Assembly: GCA_027488255.1 (NCBI GenBank)
Contig: JAIYBZ010000029.1
Coordinates: 124,001-188,000, forward strand
DNA length: 64,000 nt
Origin: Comamonadaceae bacterium
GTDB lineage: Bacteria > Pseudomonadota > Gammaproteobacteria > Burkholderiales > Burkholderiaceae_C
Direction of reading: 5' to 3'
Part shown: one piece after another, positions 34,118-43,407 of the stretch
Position numbering within the stretch: position 1 is the first letter of the stretch
Layout of the letters: each line of letters opens with the position of its first letter
The notes under the pieces: model-generated
The model's input: only the letters and a program-made list of their open reading frames with translations
Told to the model about the DNA's origin: nothing
Database searches by the model: none
Program-made: the position numbers and the translations under genes

Positions 34118-35023
34118 TCAAGGCTGCAATGCCGCCAACAACACCGCATTGAAGCGCTCGGCCGCTTCGTAGGGCACCCAATGCCCGGCATCGGGCACGG
34201 TGTACCAACGGCTCCAGCGGGGCGCACTCGATTGCAAGGCCGATTGCAAGGCCGTTTGCAGTTCGGGCAAAAGGCCGCGGTACAGCGCATCGCGCTCGCC
34301 GTAAATGGCACTCACACTGGCACGCAGCTGGGGCAAGGTCTGCGCCACGATGGGCGTGCCCGACAAGCGGCGGCGGGGCATGCGGTCGCGCTGCACATTG
34401 GCGGTGTGCAAGGCCAAAGCACAGTCATCCAGCGCCAGAGGGTCATGAAACATCAGCGCCAACAGGTTGTGGCGGTGCACCTCGGCCTGGGCCTCTGCGG
34501 TGGCCAAGTGGCGCCAGCCCTTCAGCGGAATGCGCTCGGACACCCTGAGGCCCATGCCCGGCGCCCCCACCAGCACGATGTGACTGGCGTCATCGGGGTA
34601 CTCGGCCAACCACAGCACAGCGGTCATGCCGCCAAAAGAAAACCCCGCCAAGCGCACCGACGTGCCGCACACCCCGGCGGCCTGCAGCTGCTGCAAACCC
34701 GCGTGCAAGTGGCGGGGCAGCGCATCGACATCGGTGCAGCCGACGGGCAAATCAGAGTCGCCAAAGCCCGGCAAGTCGGGCACCAACACCCGCCAGCCTG
34801 CCTGCACCAAGGGCGCGATATTGCGCACCCAATGCGTCCAACTGCCACTGCCGCCATGCAGCAACACCACCGCAGGGTGATGCACCTGGCCCCAAGCGTG
34901 CCAAACGGTGCATGCGCCATCCAGGCATGTGCTGAAACGTTGCCCGTCTTGCAATGCCACGCGCAGGTCGGCTGGCAAAAACTCTGGCAGTGAAAACTCG
35001 TGCTGCGAAAAAGCGTTGCTCAT
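34118..35023 (-). CDS. Alpha/beta hydrolase
   Basis: 301 aa from the ATG at 35023 (MSNAFSQHEF); the 431-aa ORF in the track reads through the MFS gene in another frame. VVLLHGGSGSWTHW is the oxyanion region (about residues 50-63), the nucleophile elbow is AGFSFGGMTAV (Ser about 128), and the C-terminal DAGHWVPYEAAERF carries the catalytic His. It resembles HcaT/MhpC-like ring-cleavage or ester hydrolases but no specific substrate is evident. Start shares a base with the MFS stop codon (TGATG), so transport of an ester or aromatic and hydrolysis may be linked. Confidence 0.88.
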   Translation of the reverse strand: MSNAFSQHEFSLPEFLPADLRVALQDGQRFSTCLDGACTVWHAWGQVHHPAVVLLHGGSGSWTHWVRNIAPLVQAGWRVLVPDLPGFGDSDLPVGCTDVDALPRHLHAGLQQLQAAGVCGTSVRLAGFSFGGMTAVLWLAEYPDDASHIVLVGAPGMGLRVSERIPLKGWRHLATAEAQAEVHRHNLLALMFHDPLALDDCALALHTANVQRDRMPRRRLSGTPIVAQTLPQLRASVSAIYGERDALYRGLLPELQTALQSALQSSAPRWSRWYTVPDAGHWVPYEAAERFNAVLLAALQP

Positions 35024-36198
35024 CAAGAACTCCCCTTCGGGTGCTGCATGCGCCACACCTTGTAGGCCGCCGCTGTGGCCACCACGCTGGTCAGGCCACT
35101 GATGACAAAGACGCTTTGCAAACCCAAACGCTCGCTGATCACACCGCCCAACAAAGCCCCTATGACCCCCGGAAAACCATAGGCCATGACGGTGTAAAGC
35201 GCCTGCCCCCGGCCGCGCAATTGGCCGGGGAAATGGTGTGACAGCAAGGCAATGCACACCGTGTGGTGCGTGGCAAAGGTGATGGCGTGCAGCGTCTGCG
35301 CCAACAACAACACCCACAGCACCTCGGCCCAGGTGGCCGTCAAGCCCATGCGCAAGAGCATGGTGGCCGAGCACACCACCAACCAAGCCGTGAGCGGAAT
35401 GCGCGGCAGCCAACGCGACTGGCTAAAAAACCAAACAATCTCCACCGCCACCGACACCGCCCACAAGACCCCGATCATGGTCTTGCTGTAGCCCAACGAG
35501 TCGAGGTAGAGCGAGAAGAAAACATAAATGCCAATGTGCGAGAGCACATGAAAAAACGCGGCGGCAAAAAACCACTGCACGGCCTTTTGCCGCAGCACCG
35601 GCATCACCGGCACATGCACGCTCAAGGTGTGCGCGGCCTCCTTCAAGTCGGGCAACCACCACACGCTCAACAGCACCATGCCCAAACTGATGACCGTCCA
35701 GCCCGGAAAATGCTGCATGCCAAAAGCCTCGAACCAAGCCCCGGCCGCAAACACCGTCACCAAAAACCCCATCGACCCCCACAAGCGCACGCGCCCATAG
35801 CGCTTGGTGTCAAAGGCGCCGCCTTGGCTGACCAAATGGGCCATGGCCGCTTCGCTCATGGGCATCATGGAACTGGTGTGTGTGAACATGACCAACAGCA
35901 CCAGCCCCAGCCCCACCGGCCCCCAGTCTAAAAACAGCAAACAAGCCGAAGCAAAGGCCACCGCCGCGCCCACGCGCAGCAGCTTCACACGCTCGCCGGT
36001 GCGGTCGCTCAAAGCGCCCCAGGCGTAGGGCGCAAACAAACGGGTGGTGGCTTGCACCGCCGTGAGCACGCTGATGGTCAGCAGGCTGAACCCCATGTCT
36101 TGCAACCACAGGGGCAAGTAAGGGTTAAAAAAACCGATGTGGGCGAAGTAGCTGGCCGACAGGGCGGCAAACGGCAACAGCTGGCGGCGCTGCGGCAT
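35023..36198 (-). CDS. MFS transporter, HcaT/nucleoside-symporter-like
   Basis: 391 aa with about 12 membrane helices. The N-terminus [25 protein letters not shown] and the loop APYAWGALSDRTGERVKLLR match the MFS_1-like family that includes the 3-phenylpropionate transporter HcaT. RYGRVRLWGSMGFLVTV after helix 4 is also a family signature. Substrate unknown; an aromatic acid is a guess supported by the coupled alpha/beta hydrolase. The start is 3 bases after the aroC stop codon, so the genes are likely co-transcribed. Confidence 0.9.
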   Translation of the reverse strand: MPQRRQLLPFAALSASYFAHIGFFNPYLPLWLQDMGFSLLTISVLTAVQATTRLFAPYAWGALSDRTGERVKLLRVGAAVAFASACLLFLDWGPVGLGLVLLVMFTHTSSMMPMSEAAMAHLVSQGGAFDTKRYGRVRLWGSMGFLVTVFAAGAWFEAFGMQHFPGWTVISLGMVLLSVWWLPDLKEAAHTLSVHVPVMPVLRQKAVQWFFAAAFFHVLSHIGIYVFFSLYLDSLGYSKTMIGVLWAVSVAVEIVWFFSQSRWLPRIPLTAWLVVCSATMLLRMGLTATWAEVLWVLLLAQTLHAITFATHHTVCIALLSHHFPGQLRGRGQALYTVMAYGFPGVIGALLGGVISERLGLQSVFVISGLTSVVATAAAYKVWRMQHPKGSS

Positions 36199-36201
36199 GC
36201 C

Positions 36202-37299
36202 TCAGGGCTTGCCAGCAGCGATGGGCGGCACCGCGTGCACCACGTCACCGCATTGGGCGCGATGCTGCAAGGCATGCTCCATCACCACCAAGGCCAACAT
36301 GGCCTCGGCAATGGGCGTGGCGCGAATGCCCACGCACGGGTCGTGACGGCCTTTGGTCAGCACTTCGGTGGGCTGGCCATTGGCGTCAATCGAGTCGCGC
36401 GCAATCAAGATCGAGCTGGTGGGCTTGATGGCAATCGACACCTCAATGTCTTGCCCCGTGCTGATGCCGCCCAACACGCCACCGGCGTTGTTGCCCACAA
36501 AACCCTCGGGGGTGAGCGCATCGCCGCCGGTGCTGCCCTTTTGCGTGACGCAGGCAAAGCCGGCGCCAATCTCTACGCCTTTGACGGCGTTGATGCCCAT
36601 CATGGCAAAGGCAATGTCGGCATCCATCTTGTCAAACAAAGGCTGGCCCAAGCCTGCCGGCACCCCGCGCGCCACCACGCGCAAACGGGCCCCGCACGAG
36701 TCACCCGATTTCCGCAAGGCGTTCATGTAATCCTCTAGCGCCGAGACATCGGCAACCGGAGCAAAAAACGGGTTGTTGGGCACATGGTCCCAGCTTTCAA
36801 AGCCAATGGGCACGTCGCCAATTTGGGTCATGCAGCCGACAAAGGTGGTGCCCCATTTTTCTTTCAGCCATTTTTTGGCCACCGCGCCGGCTGCAACCAT
36901 CGGCGCTGTCAGGCGGGCCGAAGACCGGCCACCGCCGCGCGGGTCACGCAAACCATATTTGCGCCAATAGGTGTAGTCGGCGTGGCCGGGCCGGAAGGTT
37001 TGCAGAATGTCGCCGTAATCTTTGCTGCGCTGGTCGGTGTTTTGAATCAGCAAGCAAATGGGCGTGCCGGTGGTGAGGCCTTGGTACACGCCAGAGAGGA
37101 TTTGCACCGCATCGGGCTCGTTGCGTTGGGTGACAAATTTGCTGGTGCCGGGGCGGCGGCGGTCGAGGTCGGGCTGGATGTCGGCCTCTGACAAAGGCAT
37201 GCCCGGCGGGCAACCATCAATCACGCAGCCGATGGCCGGGCCGTGGGACTCACCAAAATTGGTGACCGAAAAGAGATTTCCAAAGGTATTGCCGCTCAT
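36202..37299 (-). CDS. aroC: Chorismate synthase
   Basis: 365 aa, the typical length. Family signatures are [23 protein letters not shown] (residues 9-31), [36 protein letters not shown], and [24 protein letters not shown]. It makes chorismate from 5-enolpyruvylshikimate 3-phosphate using reduced FMN, the last common step of aromatic amino-acid synthesis. First in a probable aroC-MFS-hydrolase unit. The CBS-domain gene lies 35 bases upstream on the same strand. Confidence 0.98.
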   Translation of the reverse strand: MSGNTFGNLFSVTNFGESHGPAIGCVIDGCPPGMPLSEADIQPDLDRRRPGTSKFVTQRNEPDAVQILSGVYQGLTTGTPICLLIQNTDQRSKDYGDILQTFRPGHADYTYWRKYGLRDPRGGGRSSARLTAPMVAAGAVAKKWLKEKWGTTFVGCMTQIGDVPIGFESWDHVPNNPFFAPVADVSALEDYMNALRKSGDSCGARLRVVARGVPAGLGQPLFDKMDADIAFAMMGINAVKGVEIGAGFACVTQKGSTGGDALTPEGFVGNNAGGVLGGISTGQDIEVSIAIKPTSSILIARDSIDANGQPTEVLTKGRHDPCVGIRATPIAEAMLALVVMEHALQHRAQCGDVVHAVPPIAAGKP

Positions 37300-37334
37300 G
37301 GGGGCTGATTATCCCAGAGCGGCCGGGGCGGATT

Positions 37335-37802
37335 TCAGAGCTTGACTTCGTCCGTTTCGTTGGACGTGCCATCGGGCCAATCGCGGATGTAGGCTTTGAG
37401 CATCTTGTTCTCAAAGTTTTGCCCGTCCACCACCGCTTTGGCCACGTCATAAAAGCTGATCACGCCCATCAACATGGCGCCGTCCATCACGGGCATGTAG
37501 CGGGCATGGTGCTCCAGCATCATGCGGCGCACATCGTCGATATCGGTTTCGCCGGTGCAGGTGATCGGTTGGGCGTCCATGGCATCACGCACCAAAGAAG
37601 CGCCCACTTGGCCGCCGTTTTTCACAATCTGCCGAATCACCTCGCGGAACGTCAGCATGCCCGCCAACGCCCCTTGGGTCATGACCACCAGGGAACCCAA
37701 GTCTTTTTCGGCCATGTCGTTCATGGCGCGAGCCAAGGGCTCGTCCGACTGCATGGTGAACAAGGTGCCGCCTTTGACGCGGAGAATGTCGCTGACTTTC
37801 AT
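37335..37802 (-). CDS. Two-CBS-domain protein
   Basis: 155 aa. Two CBS domains are visible, MKVSDILRVKGGTLFTM... (about residues 1-65) and VRDAMDAQPITCTGETDIDDVRRMMLEHHARYMPVMDGAMLMGVISFYDVAKAVV (about 70-130). Such small proteins bind adenine nucleotides and modulate partner enzymes or act as energy sensors. No partner domain is fused. Transcribed divergently from metY and in line with aroC. Confidence 0.92.
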   Translation of the reverse strand: MKVSDILRVKGGTLFTMQSDEPLARAMNDMAEKDLGSLVVMTQGALAGMLTFREVIRQIVKNGGQVGASLVRDAMDAQPITCTGETDIDDVRRMMLEHHARYMPVMDGAMLMGVISFYDVAKAVVDGQNFENKMLKAYIRDWPDGTSNETDEVKL

Positions 37803-37917
37803 GGTGTGTCTCCTGAGGGTCGTTACGGGTTAATTTCGCTATCAATATAGCCCACAATGGGCGCCGAGCGTAAGGCCCAAAGCTTGCCTGACACTTTCTT
37901 TTTTTCGGAGACCTTTC

Positions 37918-39216
37918 ATGGCTGGTTATGGTGATCCCGGTTTTGACACTTTGGCCCTGCACGCGGGGGCCTCACCCGACCCGGTGAGTGGCGCCCGCGC
38001 CGTGCCCATCCACCTCACCACCTCGTTTGTGTTTGAGTCTTCTGACCAAGCCGCGGCGCTGTTTAACCTCGAGCGCCCCGGCCATGTGTATAGCCGCATC
38101 AGCAACCCCACCAACGCCGTGTTGGAGCAACGTGTTGCCGCCCTCGAAGGCGGCATTGGGGCGATTGCCACCGCCAGCGGACAAGCCGCTTTGCACCTCA
38201 GCATTGCGACCCTCATGGGAGCGGGCTCGCACATCGTGGCCTCAACCGCTTTGTATGGTGGCTCGCACAATTTGCTGCACTACACCCTGAGCCGTTTTGG
38301 CATCAGCACCACCTTTGTCAAACCCGGCGATTTGCAGGCCTGGAAAGACGCCATCCGGCCCAACACCAAACTCTTTTTTGGCGAAACCGTGGGCAACCCG
38401 GGGCTGGACGTGTTGGACATCGAAGCCATCAGCGCCATTGCCCACCAAGCCGGTGTGCCCCTGTTGGTCGACTCCACCCTCACCTCGCCCTGGCTGATCA
38501 AGCCCTTCGACCATGGGGCCGATTTGGTCTACCACTCCGCCACCAAATTTTTGTCGGGCCACGGCACGGTGGTGGGCGGCGTGGTGGTCGATGGCGGCAG
38601 TTTTGATTGGGAAAAATCAGGCCGATTTCCAGAGCTCAGCCAACCCTACGAGGGCTTTCACAACATGGTCTTCACCGAAGAAAGCACGGTGGGGGCATTT
38701 TTGTTGCGGGCGCGCCGTGAGGGCCTGCGCGACTTTGGCGCCTGCATGAGCCCGCACACCGCGTGGCTCATCTTGCAGGGCATCGAGACCTTGCCCTTGC
38801 GCATGGCCCGCCACATGGAAAACACCGCCAAAGTGGTCGAGTTTTTGGCCGCCCACCCCTTGGTGAGCCGCGTGGGCCATCCGCTGCTCGCCAGCCACCC
38901 CTCGCACGCCTTGGCGCAAAAATTGTTGCCCCGTGGGGCGGGCTCGGTGTTCAGCTTTGACATTCGGGGCAGCCGCGCACAGGGGCAAAAGTTCATCGAA
39001 GCTCTCAAGGTGTTTAGCCACTTGGCCAATGTGGGCGACTGCCGCAGTTTGGTGATTCACCCCGCCAGCACCACCCATTTCAGGATGACCGACGAGGCCT
39101 TGGTGGCCAGTGGCATCGGCCCCGGCACCATCCGTTTGTCGATTGGTCTGGAAGACCCTGCCGACCTGATCGATGACCTGAAAAAAGCCCTCAAGGCCGC
39201 GGAGAAAGCCGCATGA
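37918..39216 (+). CDS. O-acetylhomoserine/O-succinylhomoserine sulfhydrylase
   Basis: 432 aa, PLP-dependent Cys/Met metabolism family; GGAG precedes the start. The PLP lysine lies in VYHSATKFLSGHGTVVGG (about residues 204-221), and the family start GFDTLALHAGASPDPVSGARAVPIHLTTSFVF, then NPTNAVLEQRVAALEGG, point to MetY. The enzyme joins sulfide to an activated homoserine to give homocysteine. An inverted repeat GCTATcaatATAGC (37838-37851) lies in the divergent upstream region. Stop overlaps the hydrolase start (ATGA). Confidence 0.93.
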   Translation: MAGYGDPGFDTLALHAGASPDPVSGARAVPIHLTTSFVFESSDQAAALFNLERPGHVYSRISNPTNAVLEQRVAALEGGIGAIATASGQAALHLSIATLMGAGSHIVASTALYGGSHNLLHYTLSRFGISTTFVKPGDLQAWKDAIRPNTKLFFGETVGNPGLDVLDIEAISAIAHQAGVPLLVDSTLTSPWLIKPFDHGADLVYHSATKFLSGHGTVVGGVVVDGGSFDWEKSGRFPELSQPYEGFHNMVFTEESTVGAFLLRARREGLRDFGACMSPHTAWLILQGIETLPLRMARHMENTAKVVEFLAAHPLVSRVGHPLLASHPSHALAQKLLPRGAGSVFSFDIRGSRAQGQKFIEALKVFSHLANVGDCRSLVIHPASTTHFRMTDEALVASGIGPGTIRLSIGLEDPADLIDDLKKALKAAEKAA

Positions 39217-40031
39217 ACATCACCGTCCAAGGCCACAGCCTCTACGCCTACACCGGCGGTAAACCCTTCAACCCAGAGCTGCCCACGGCCGTCTTCATTC
39301 ACGGCGTGTTGAACGACCACAGCGTCTGGATATTGCAGACCCGTTACTTCGCCCACCACGGTTGGAACGTGCTGGCCATCGACCTGCCCGGCCACGGCAA
39401 AAGCGCCGGCGCACCGCCTGCCACCGTGCAAGTCGCGGCCGAGACGGTCATGGCGTTGCTAGATGCCCTGAACATCCAGCGCGCCGCCCTGATTGGCCAC
39501 AGCTGGGGCTCTTTGATTGCGCTCGAGGCCACGGCCCGCGATGCCGCCTCGCACCCCGGCCGCATTGGCCACTTGGTGATGGTCGGCACGGCCTACCCGA
39601 TGCGGGTGTCGCCGGCGCTGCTCGAGACCTCGGTCAGCGCGCCCTTCAAAGCCATCGACATGGTGAACCAGTTTTCGCACGCCACCCTGGCGCCACCGCC
39701 CTCGGCACTGGGCCCGGGCACTTGGCTGTATGGCGGTAGCAAAGCCCTGATGCGGCGCGTGCTGGCCAGCAACCCCGAGGTGAATGTGTTTCACACCGGC
39801 TTTTTGGCCTGTGACCGTTATGACGGCGGTGAAGCGGCCATGGCCCAAGTGAGCTGCCCCACTTTGTTTGTGTTGGGCAGTGCCGACCAAATGACGCCGC
39901 CCAAAGCCGCGCAAAGCCTGATTCAACAATGCGCTCAAGCCAAGGTGGTGTCACTGCCGGCGGGGCACTCGCTGATGACCGAAGCGCCCGAGGGCGTGCT
40001 GCAAGCCCTGAAAGATTTTTTGAAGCCATGA
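39213..40031 (+). CDS. Alpha/beta hydrolase
   Basis: 272 aa. The fold is shown by AVFIHGVLNDHSVW (about residues 26-39), VLAIDLPGHGKS, nucleophile elbow LIGHSWGSLIAL (Ser about 95) and C-terminal PAGHSLMTEAPEG (His about 250). Resembles haloalkane- or lipase-type peptidase_S33 proteins. Starts inside the metY stop and ends inside the P450 start, so all three should be translated from one message. Substrate unknown. Confidence 0.9.
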   Translation: MNITVQGHSLYAYTGGKPFNPELPTAVFIHGVLNDHSVWILQTRYFAHHGWNVLAIDLPGHGKSAGAPPATVQVAAETVMALLDALNIQRAALIGHSWGSLIALEATARDAASHPGRIGHLVMVGTAYPMRVSPALLETSVSAPFKAIDMVNQFSHATLAPPPSALGPGTWLYGGSKALMRRVLASNPEVNVFHTGFLACDRYDGGEAAMAQVSCPTLFVLGSADQMTPPKAAQSLIQQCAQAKVVSLPAGHSLMTEAPEGVLQALKDFLKP

Positions 40032-41347
40032 CCTTTCCAATCACCCCCGCCATGACGCCGGCGCGGGCTCAAGAGATTGCCCAACAGCTGGATCTGCGCC
40101 AGTTGCCGCGCGATTTTTTGGACAACCCCTACCCGGTGTACGCCGCGCTGCGCGAGTCGGCGCCCATCAAGCGCATGCCCGATGGGTCTTTTTTTCTCAC
40201 CCGCCATGCCGATCTGGTGGCGGTGTACCGCGATGCCAAAGTGTTCAGCTCAGACAAGCAAGTCGAGTTTGGCCCCAAGTACAACCACGCGCCCTTCAAC
40301 CAAGCGCCCTACTGCAAGCCAGGCGGCGTGGCGCCTTTGTTTGAGCACCACACGCACAGCTTGGTGTTCAACGATGCGCCGCGCCACACCCGCGTGCGGC
40401 GCTTGATCATGGGGGCCCTCACGCGCCGCGCCATCGAAGCCATGGAGCCCGGCTTGGTGGCCTTGGTGGACAGCTTGCTCGACACCCTGCAAGCCAAAGG
40501 CGGTGGCGACTTGATCGAAGACTTTGCCTCGGCCATTCCGGTCGAGATCATTGGCAATTTGCTCGATGTGCCGCATGCCGACCGCGCGCCCTTGCGGGGC
40601 TGGTCATTGGCCATTTTGGGCGCCCTCGAGCCCGCCCTCAGCCCCGAACAAGAAATGCTGGGCAACCAAAGTGTGAGCGAGTTTTTGGCCTATCTGCGTG
40701 ACTTGGTGGCACACCGCCGAGCGCACCCCGGCGACCCCGAACACGATGTGCTGACACGGCTGATTCAGGGAGAAGACAACGGCGAGGCACTGAGCGAGGT
40801 TGAGCTGCTGCAAAACTGCATTTTTTTGTTGAACGCCGGACACGAAACCACCACCAACCTGATTGGCAACGCGCTCATCTGCCTGCAAGAGTGGCCCGCG
40901 CAACGCCAACAACTCATGGCCGAACTGCAAGCCGCAGCCAGCGAGGCCGAGCGAGAGACCATCTTGGGCTTGGCGGTGGACGAGTTTTTGCGCTTTGAAT
41001 CGTCCAACCAATTGGGCAACCGCCGGGCCTTGCAAGCCACGCAAGTCAACGGCGTTGACTTGCCCGAGGGGGCATTGGTCACGCTGTGCATTGGCGCCGC
41101 CAACCGCGACCCGGCTGTGTATGAGCACGCCGAGCAACTCCATTTGCGCCGAACCGGCAACAAACACTTGGCGTTTGGCTTTGGCGTGCACCAGTGCGCG
41201 GGCTTGAGCTTGGCGCGGCTTGAGGGCCGCATCGCCATTGGCCGATTTTTGCAACGCTTTCCCCACTACCAACTCAGCCAAGCGCCGGTGCGGGGCGGCC
41301 GCGCGCGCTTTCGGGGCTTTTTGCATGCCCCCTTCAGCACCCAGTGA
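40028..41347 (+). CDS. Cytochrome P450
   Basis: 439 aa from ATG 40028 overlapping the hydrolase stop (ATGA). Hallmarks are present: I-helix AGHETTTN (about residues 272-279), ExxR motif in DEFLRFE, and the heme loop FGFGVHQCAGLSLARLE (Cys near 392). FLDNPYPVYAALRESAPIKR is the usual N-terminal segment. It is a soluble class-I bacterial P450 and needs a ferredoxin and reductase, none of which is nearby. Resembles CYP proteins of Burkholderiales with unknown substrates. Followed by a small DUF962 gene 21 bases later. Confidence 0.93.
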   Translation: MTFPITPAMTPARAQEIAQQLDLRQLPRDFLDNPYPVYAALRESAPIKRMPDGSFFLTRHADLVAVYRDAKVFSSDKQVEFGPKYNHAPFNQAPYCKPGGVAPLFEHHTHSLVFNDAPRHTRVRRLIMGALTRRAIEAMEPGLVALVDSLLDTLQAKGGGDLIEDFASAIPVEIIGNLLDVPHADRAPLRGWSLAILGALEPALSPEQEMLGNQSVSEFLAYLRDLVAHRRAHPGDPEHDVLTRLIQGEDNGEALSEVELLQNCIFLLNAGHETTTNLIGNALICLQEWPAQRQQLMAELQAAASEAERETILGLAVDEFLRFESSNQLGNRRALQATQVNGVDLPEGALVTLCIGAANRDPAVYEHAEQLHLRRTGNKHLAFGFGVHQCAGLSLARLEGRIAIGRFLQRFPHYQLSQAPVRGGRARFRGFLHAPFSTQ

Positions 41348-41368
41348 TGCCAAGCCACAGGAGACCCC

Positions 41369-41668
41369 ATGTCACACGCCAGTTTTGCCGAGTTTTATCC
41401 GTTTTACCTGAGTGAGCACAGCCACCGCATGTGCCGCCGCATGCATTTTGTGGGCAGCACGCTGTCGCTGATTTGCCTCGCCATGTTGGTGCTCACCGGC
41501 AAGCCCCAATACTTCTTGTATGGCCTGTTGTGCGGCTATGGCTGTGCGTGGGTGGGGCACTTTGTGTTTGAGAAAAACAAACCCGCCAGCTTCAAGCGCC
41601 CGCTCTACAGCTTCATGGGCGACTGGGTGATGTACCGCGACATGTGGCGCGGCCGGGTCAGTTTTTAA
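41369..41668 (+). CDS. DUF962 / Mpo1-like membrane protein
   Basis: 99 aa. FAEFYPFYLSEHSHRMCRRMHFVGS and GHFVFEKNKPASFKRPLYSFMGDW match the DUF962 (YGL010w/Mpo1-like) family. Two hydrophobic helices span about residues 28-65. Yeast Mpo1 is a heme-free fatty-acid alpha-dioxygenase using conserved histidines, several of which are visible here. GGAG precedes the start. Lies just after the P450 gene and may share its transcript. Confidence 0.9.
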   Translation: MSHASFAEFYPFYLSEHSHRMCRRMHFVGSTLSLICLAMLVLTGKPQYFLYGLLCGYGCAWVGHFVFEKNKPASFKRPLYSFMGDWVMYRDMWRGRVSF

Positions 41669-41686
41669 GCCGCCCAGCAGCGGCTT

Positions 41687-42943
41687 TCAGGCTGTGGCGA
41701 CTGGCCGGGGCAACAGCTGCGCCACGGCAATTTGGTCCAGCCCGGTCTGCACCCACACCGGGTCTGCGGCCGAAGCCCTGAGCACCAACAAGCGGTCGGC
41801 CAAGGGGCCCACCACGGCCTGCGCAGGGTCGATCAAGAGCACCTGACGGGCTTGTCCCTGGGCGTTTTCTTCGGTCAAGCGGCCCACCCAATCCAGGCTT
41901 TGCAAGACCTCTAACACCGGGCGCAACTCAGAAAGCTCGACATTCAGGCGCTCGGCCAGAGCATCGCTGCTCAAGCCCTTGTGCGCGGCGTCTTTGGCTG
42001 CTTGCAGCTCGGCCAAAATTTCTAGCGCCAAGCGAAAGCCCCAGCCGGCGCCCTCGGGTTTGCGCCACGCTTGACGGTCCAACTCGGGCAAGCTGGCGGC
42101 CAGCACCGCGCCCAACAAGACAATCAGCCAGGTCACATAAATCCAAACCAGCAAGATCGGCAAGGCCGCAAAGGTGCCGTAAATGACCGAATACGTGGGC
42201 ACCTGCGACAGGTAAAGGGCTAACAGCTTTTTGGCCAACTCAAGGCCCCCCGCCACCAAAAACCCCGCTGTGATGGCGTGCCGCCAACGCACCCGGGTGT
42301 AAGGCACATAAAAGTACAAACCACTGACACACGCGGTCAGCAACAAAAACTCAAAGCCATCTAAGAGCCACCGCGTGGAGCCCGGCAACACATCCACCAC
42401 ATCGCGCGAAGCCGTGATGACATACGAGGTGATGGCCAAGCTGCCGCCCAGCATCAAGGGCCCCAAGGTGATGGCCGACCAATACAACAACACCCGCTGC
42501 TGCAAAGGACGCTGGCGGCGCAGGCGCCAAATTTGTCCCAACGTGCGCTCGATGGTGACCATCAAGGCCACCGCCGTCATCAGCACCGCCACCAAACCCA
42601 CCGTGCCCAAACGGCTGGCCTTGCGAGAAAACTGGGTCACATAACTCAGCACTTGGCGGGCAATGCTCTCGGGCACCAAACTCTCGATCAGCCAGCGCTG
42701 AATCGAGTCTTGAAACTTGCCAAACACCGGAAACGCCGCAAACACCGCCAAACCCACGGCAAACAAAGGCACCAAAGCCAGCACCGTGGTGAAGGTGAGC
42801 GAACTGGCGCTGACGCCCAAACGCGCATCGCGAAAGCGCTCGGCCAAGACACGGGCCATTTGGCGCCAAGGAAAAACCGAAACTTCTTGCCACCAAAGCG
42901 CGAAATGGTCCGCCATGGTGGTCTTTGACAGAGGAGATTGCAT
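41687..42943 (-). CDS. YihY/virulence factor BrkB family membrane protein
   Basis: 418 aa from the ATG at 42943 (MQSPLSKTTM); an ATG at 42916 is an alternative and the track's 540-aa ORF is overextended. Six membrane helices with VSASSLTFTTVLALVPLFAVGLAVFAAFP, IWRLRRQRPLQQRVLLYWSAITLGPLML and YSVIYGTFAALPILLVWIYVTWLIVLLGAVLAA are YihY signatures. A soluble C-terminal region (about 290-418) resembles a winged helix, as in longer proteobacterial members. Function is unknown despite the old RNase BN label. Start is 21 bases from the divergent DUF2069 start. Confidence 0.9.
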   Translation of the reverse strand: MQSPLSKTTMADHFALWWQEVSVFPWRQMARVLAERFRDARLGVSASSLTFTTVLALVPLFAVGLAVFAAFPVFGKFQDSIQRWLIESLVPESIARQVLSYVTQFSRKASRLGTVGLVAVLMTAVALMVTIERTLGQIWRLRRQRPLQQRVLLYWSAITLGPLMLGGSLAITSYVITASRDVVDVLPGSTRWLLDGFEFLLLTACVSGLYFYVPYTRVRWRHAITAGFLVAGGLELAKKLLALYLSQVPTYSVIYGTFAALPILLVWIYVTWLIVLLGAVLAASLPELDRQAWRKPEGAGWGFRLALEILAELQAAKDAAHKGLSSDALAERLNVELSELRPVLEVLQSLDWVGRLTEENAQGQARQVLLIDPAQAVVGPLADRLLVLRASAADPVWVQTGLDQIAVAQLLPRPVATA

Positions 42944-42964
42944 GCCCGGTATGATGCCACCGCA

Positions 42965-43372
42965 ATGAACAAAATCACAGAAAACAACCCTGCTGGCGTC
43001 GATTTCACACGCTGGATGTCGGTCGGCAGTTTGCTCGGCCTGATCTTGTTGGGACTGGCTTGGGAGCTTTGGTGGGCTCCCTTGCGTCCCGGTGGCTCTT
43101 GGTGGGCCATCAAGGTCTTGCCCTTGTGCATTCCCTTGGCCGGCTTGCTGAAAAACCGCATGTACACCTACCGCTGGGTCAGCATGTTGGTGTGGCTTTA
43201 TTTCACCGAAGGCGTGGTGCGGGCCTGGGGTGATGCATGGCCTGCCAACGCCTTGGCGGGGGTGCAAATTGTGCTGTGCACCACCCTGTTTTTGGCCTGT
43301 GCGCTGCATGTGCGCATCCGCTTCAAGGCCGCCAAAGCCACTGGCGAATTTGTGCCAGTGCCCAAAGACTGA
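42965..43372 (+). CDS. DUF2069 membrane protein
   Basis: 135 aa from ATG 42965. Four hydrophobic helices (LLGLILLGLAWELWWAPL, KVLPLCIPLAGLL, SMLVWLYFTEGVVRAWG, IVLCTTLFLACALHV) and the central NRMYTYRWVSMLVWLYFTEG pattern are DUF2069 features. Small inner-membrane protein of unknown function. Overlapping divergent start regions with YihY leave only 21 bases for both promoters. The FAD-linked oxidase gene follows 35 bases later. Confidence 0.85.
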   Translation: MNKITENNPAGVDFTRWMSVGSLLGLILLGLAWELWWAPLRPGGSWWAIKVLPLCIPLAGLLKNRMYTYRWVSMLVWLYFTEGVVRAWGDAWPANALAGVQIVLCTTLFLACALHVRIRFKAAKATGEFVPVPKD

Positions 43373-43407
43373 GCGCCATTCCCGTTCACATTCACGTGAC
43401 CGTGCCT

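Noticed and set aside
36052-36738. Plus-strand 228-aa ORF across MFS and aroC
   Set aside because: Runs antisense across two well-supported genes and has no motif of its own.
37803-37917. SAM-type riboswitch ahead of metY
   Set aside because: The leader is short and shows none of the conserved SAM aptamer cores; only a small inverted repeat is seen.
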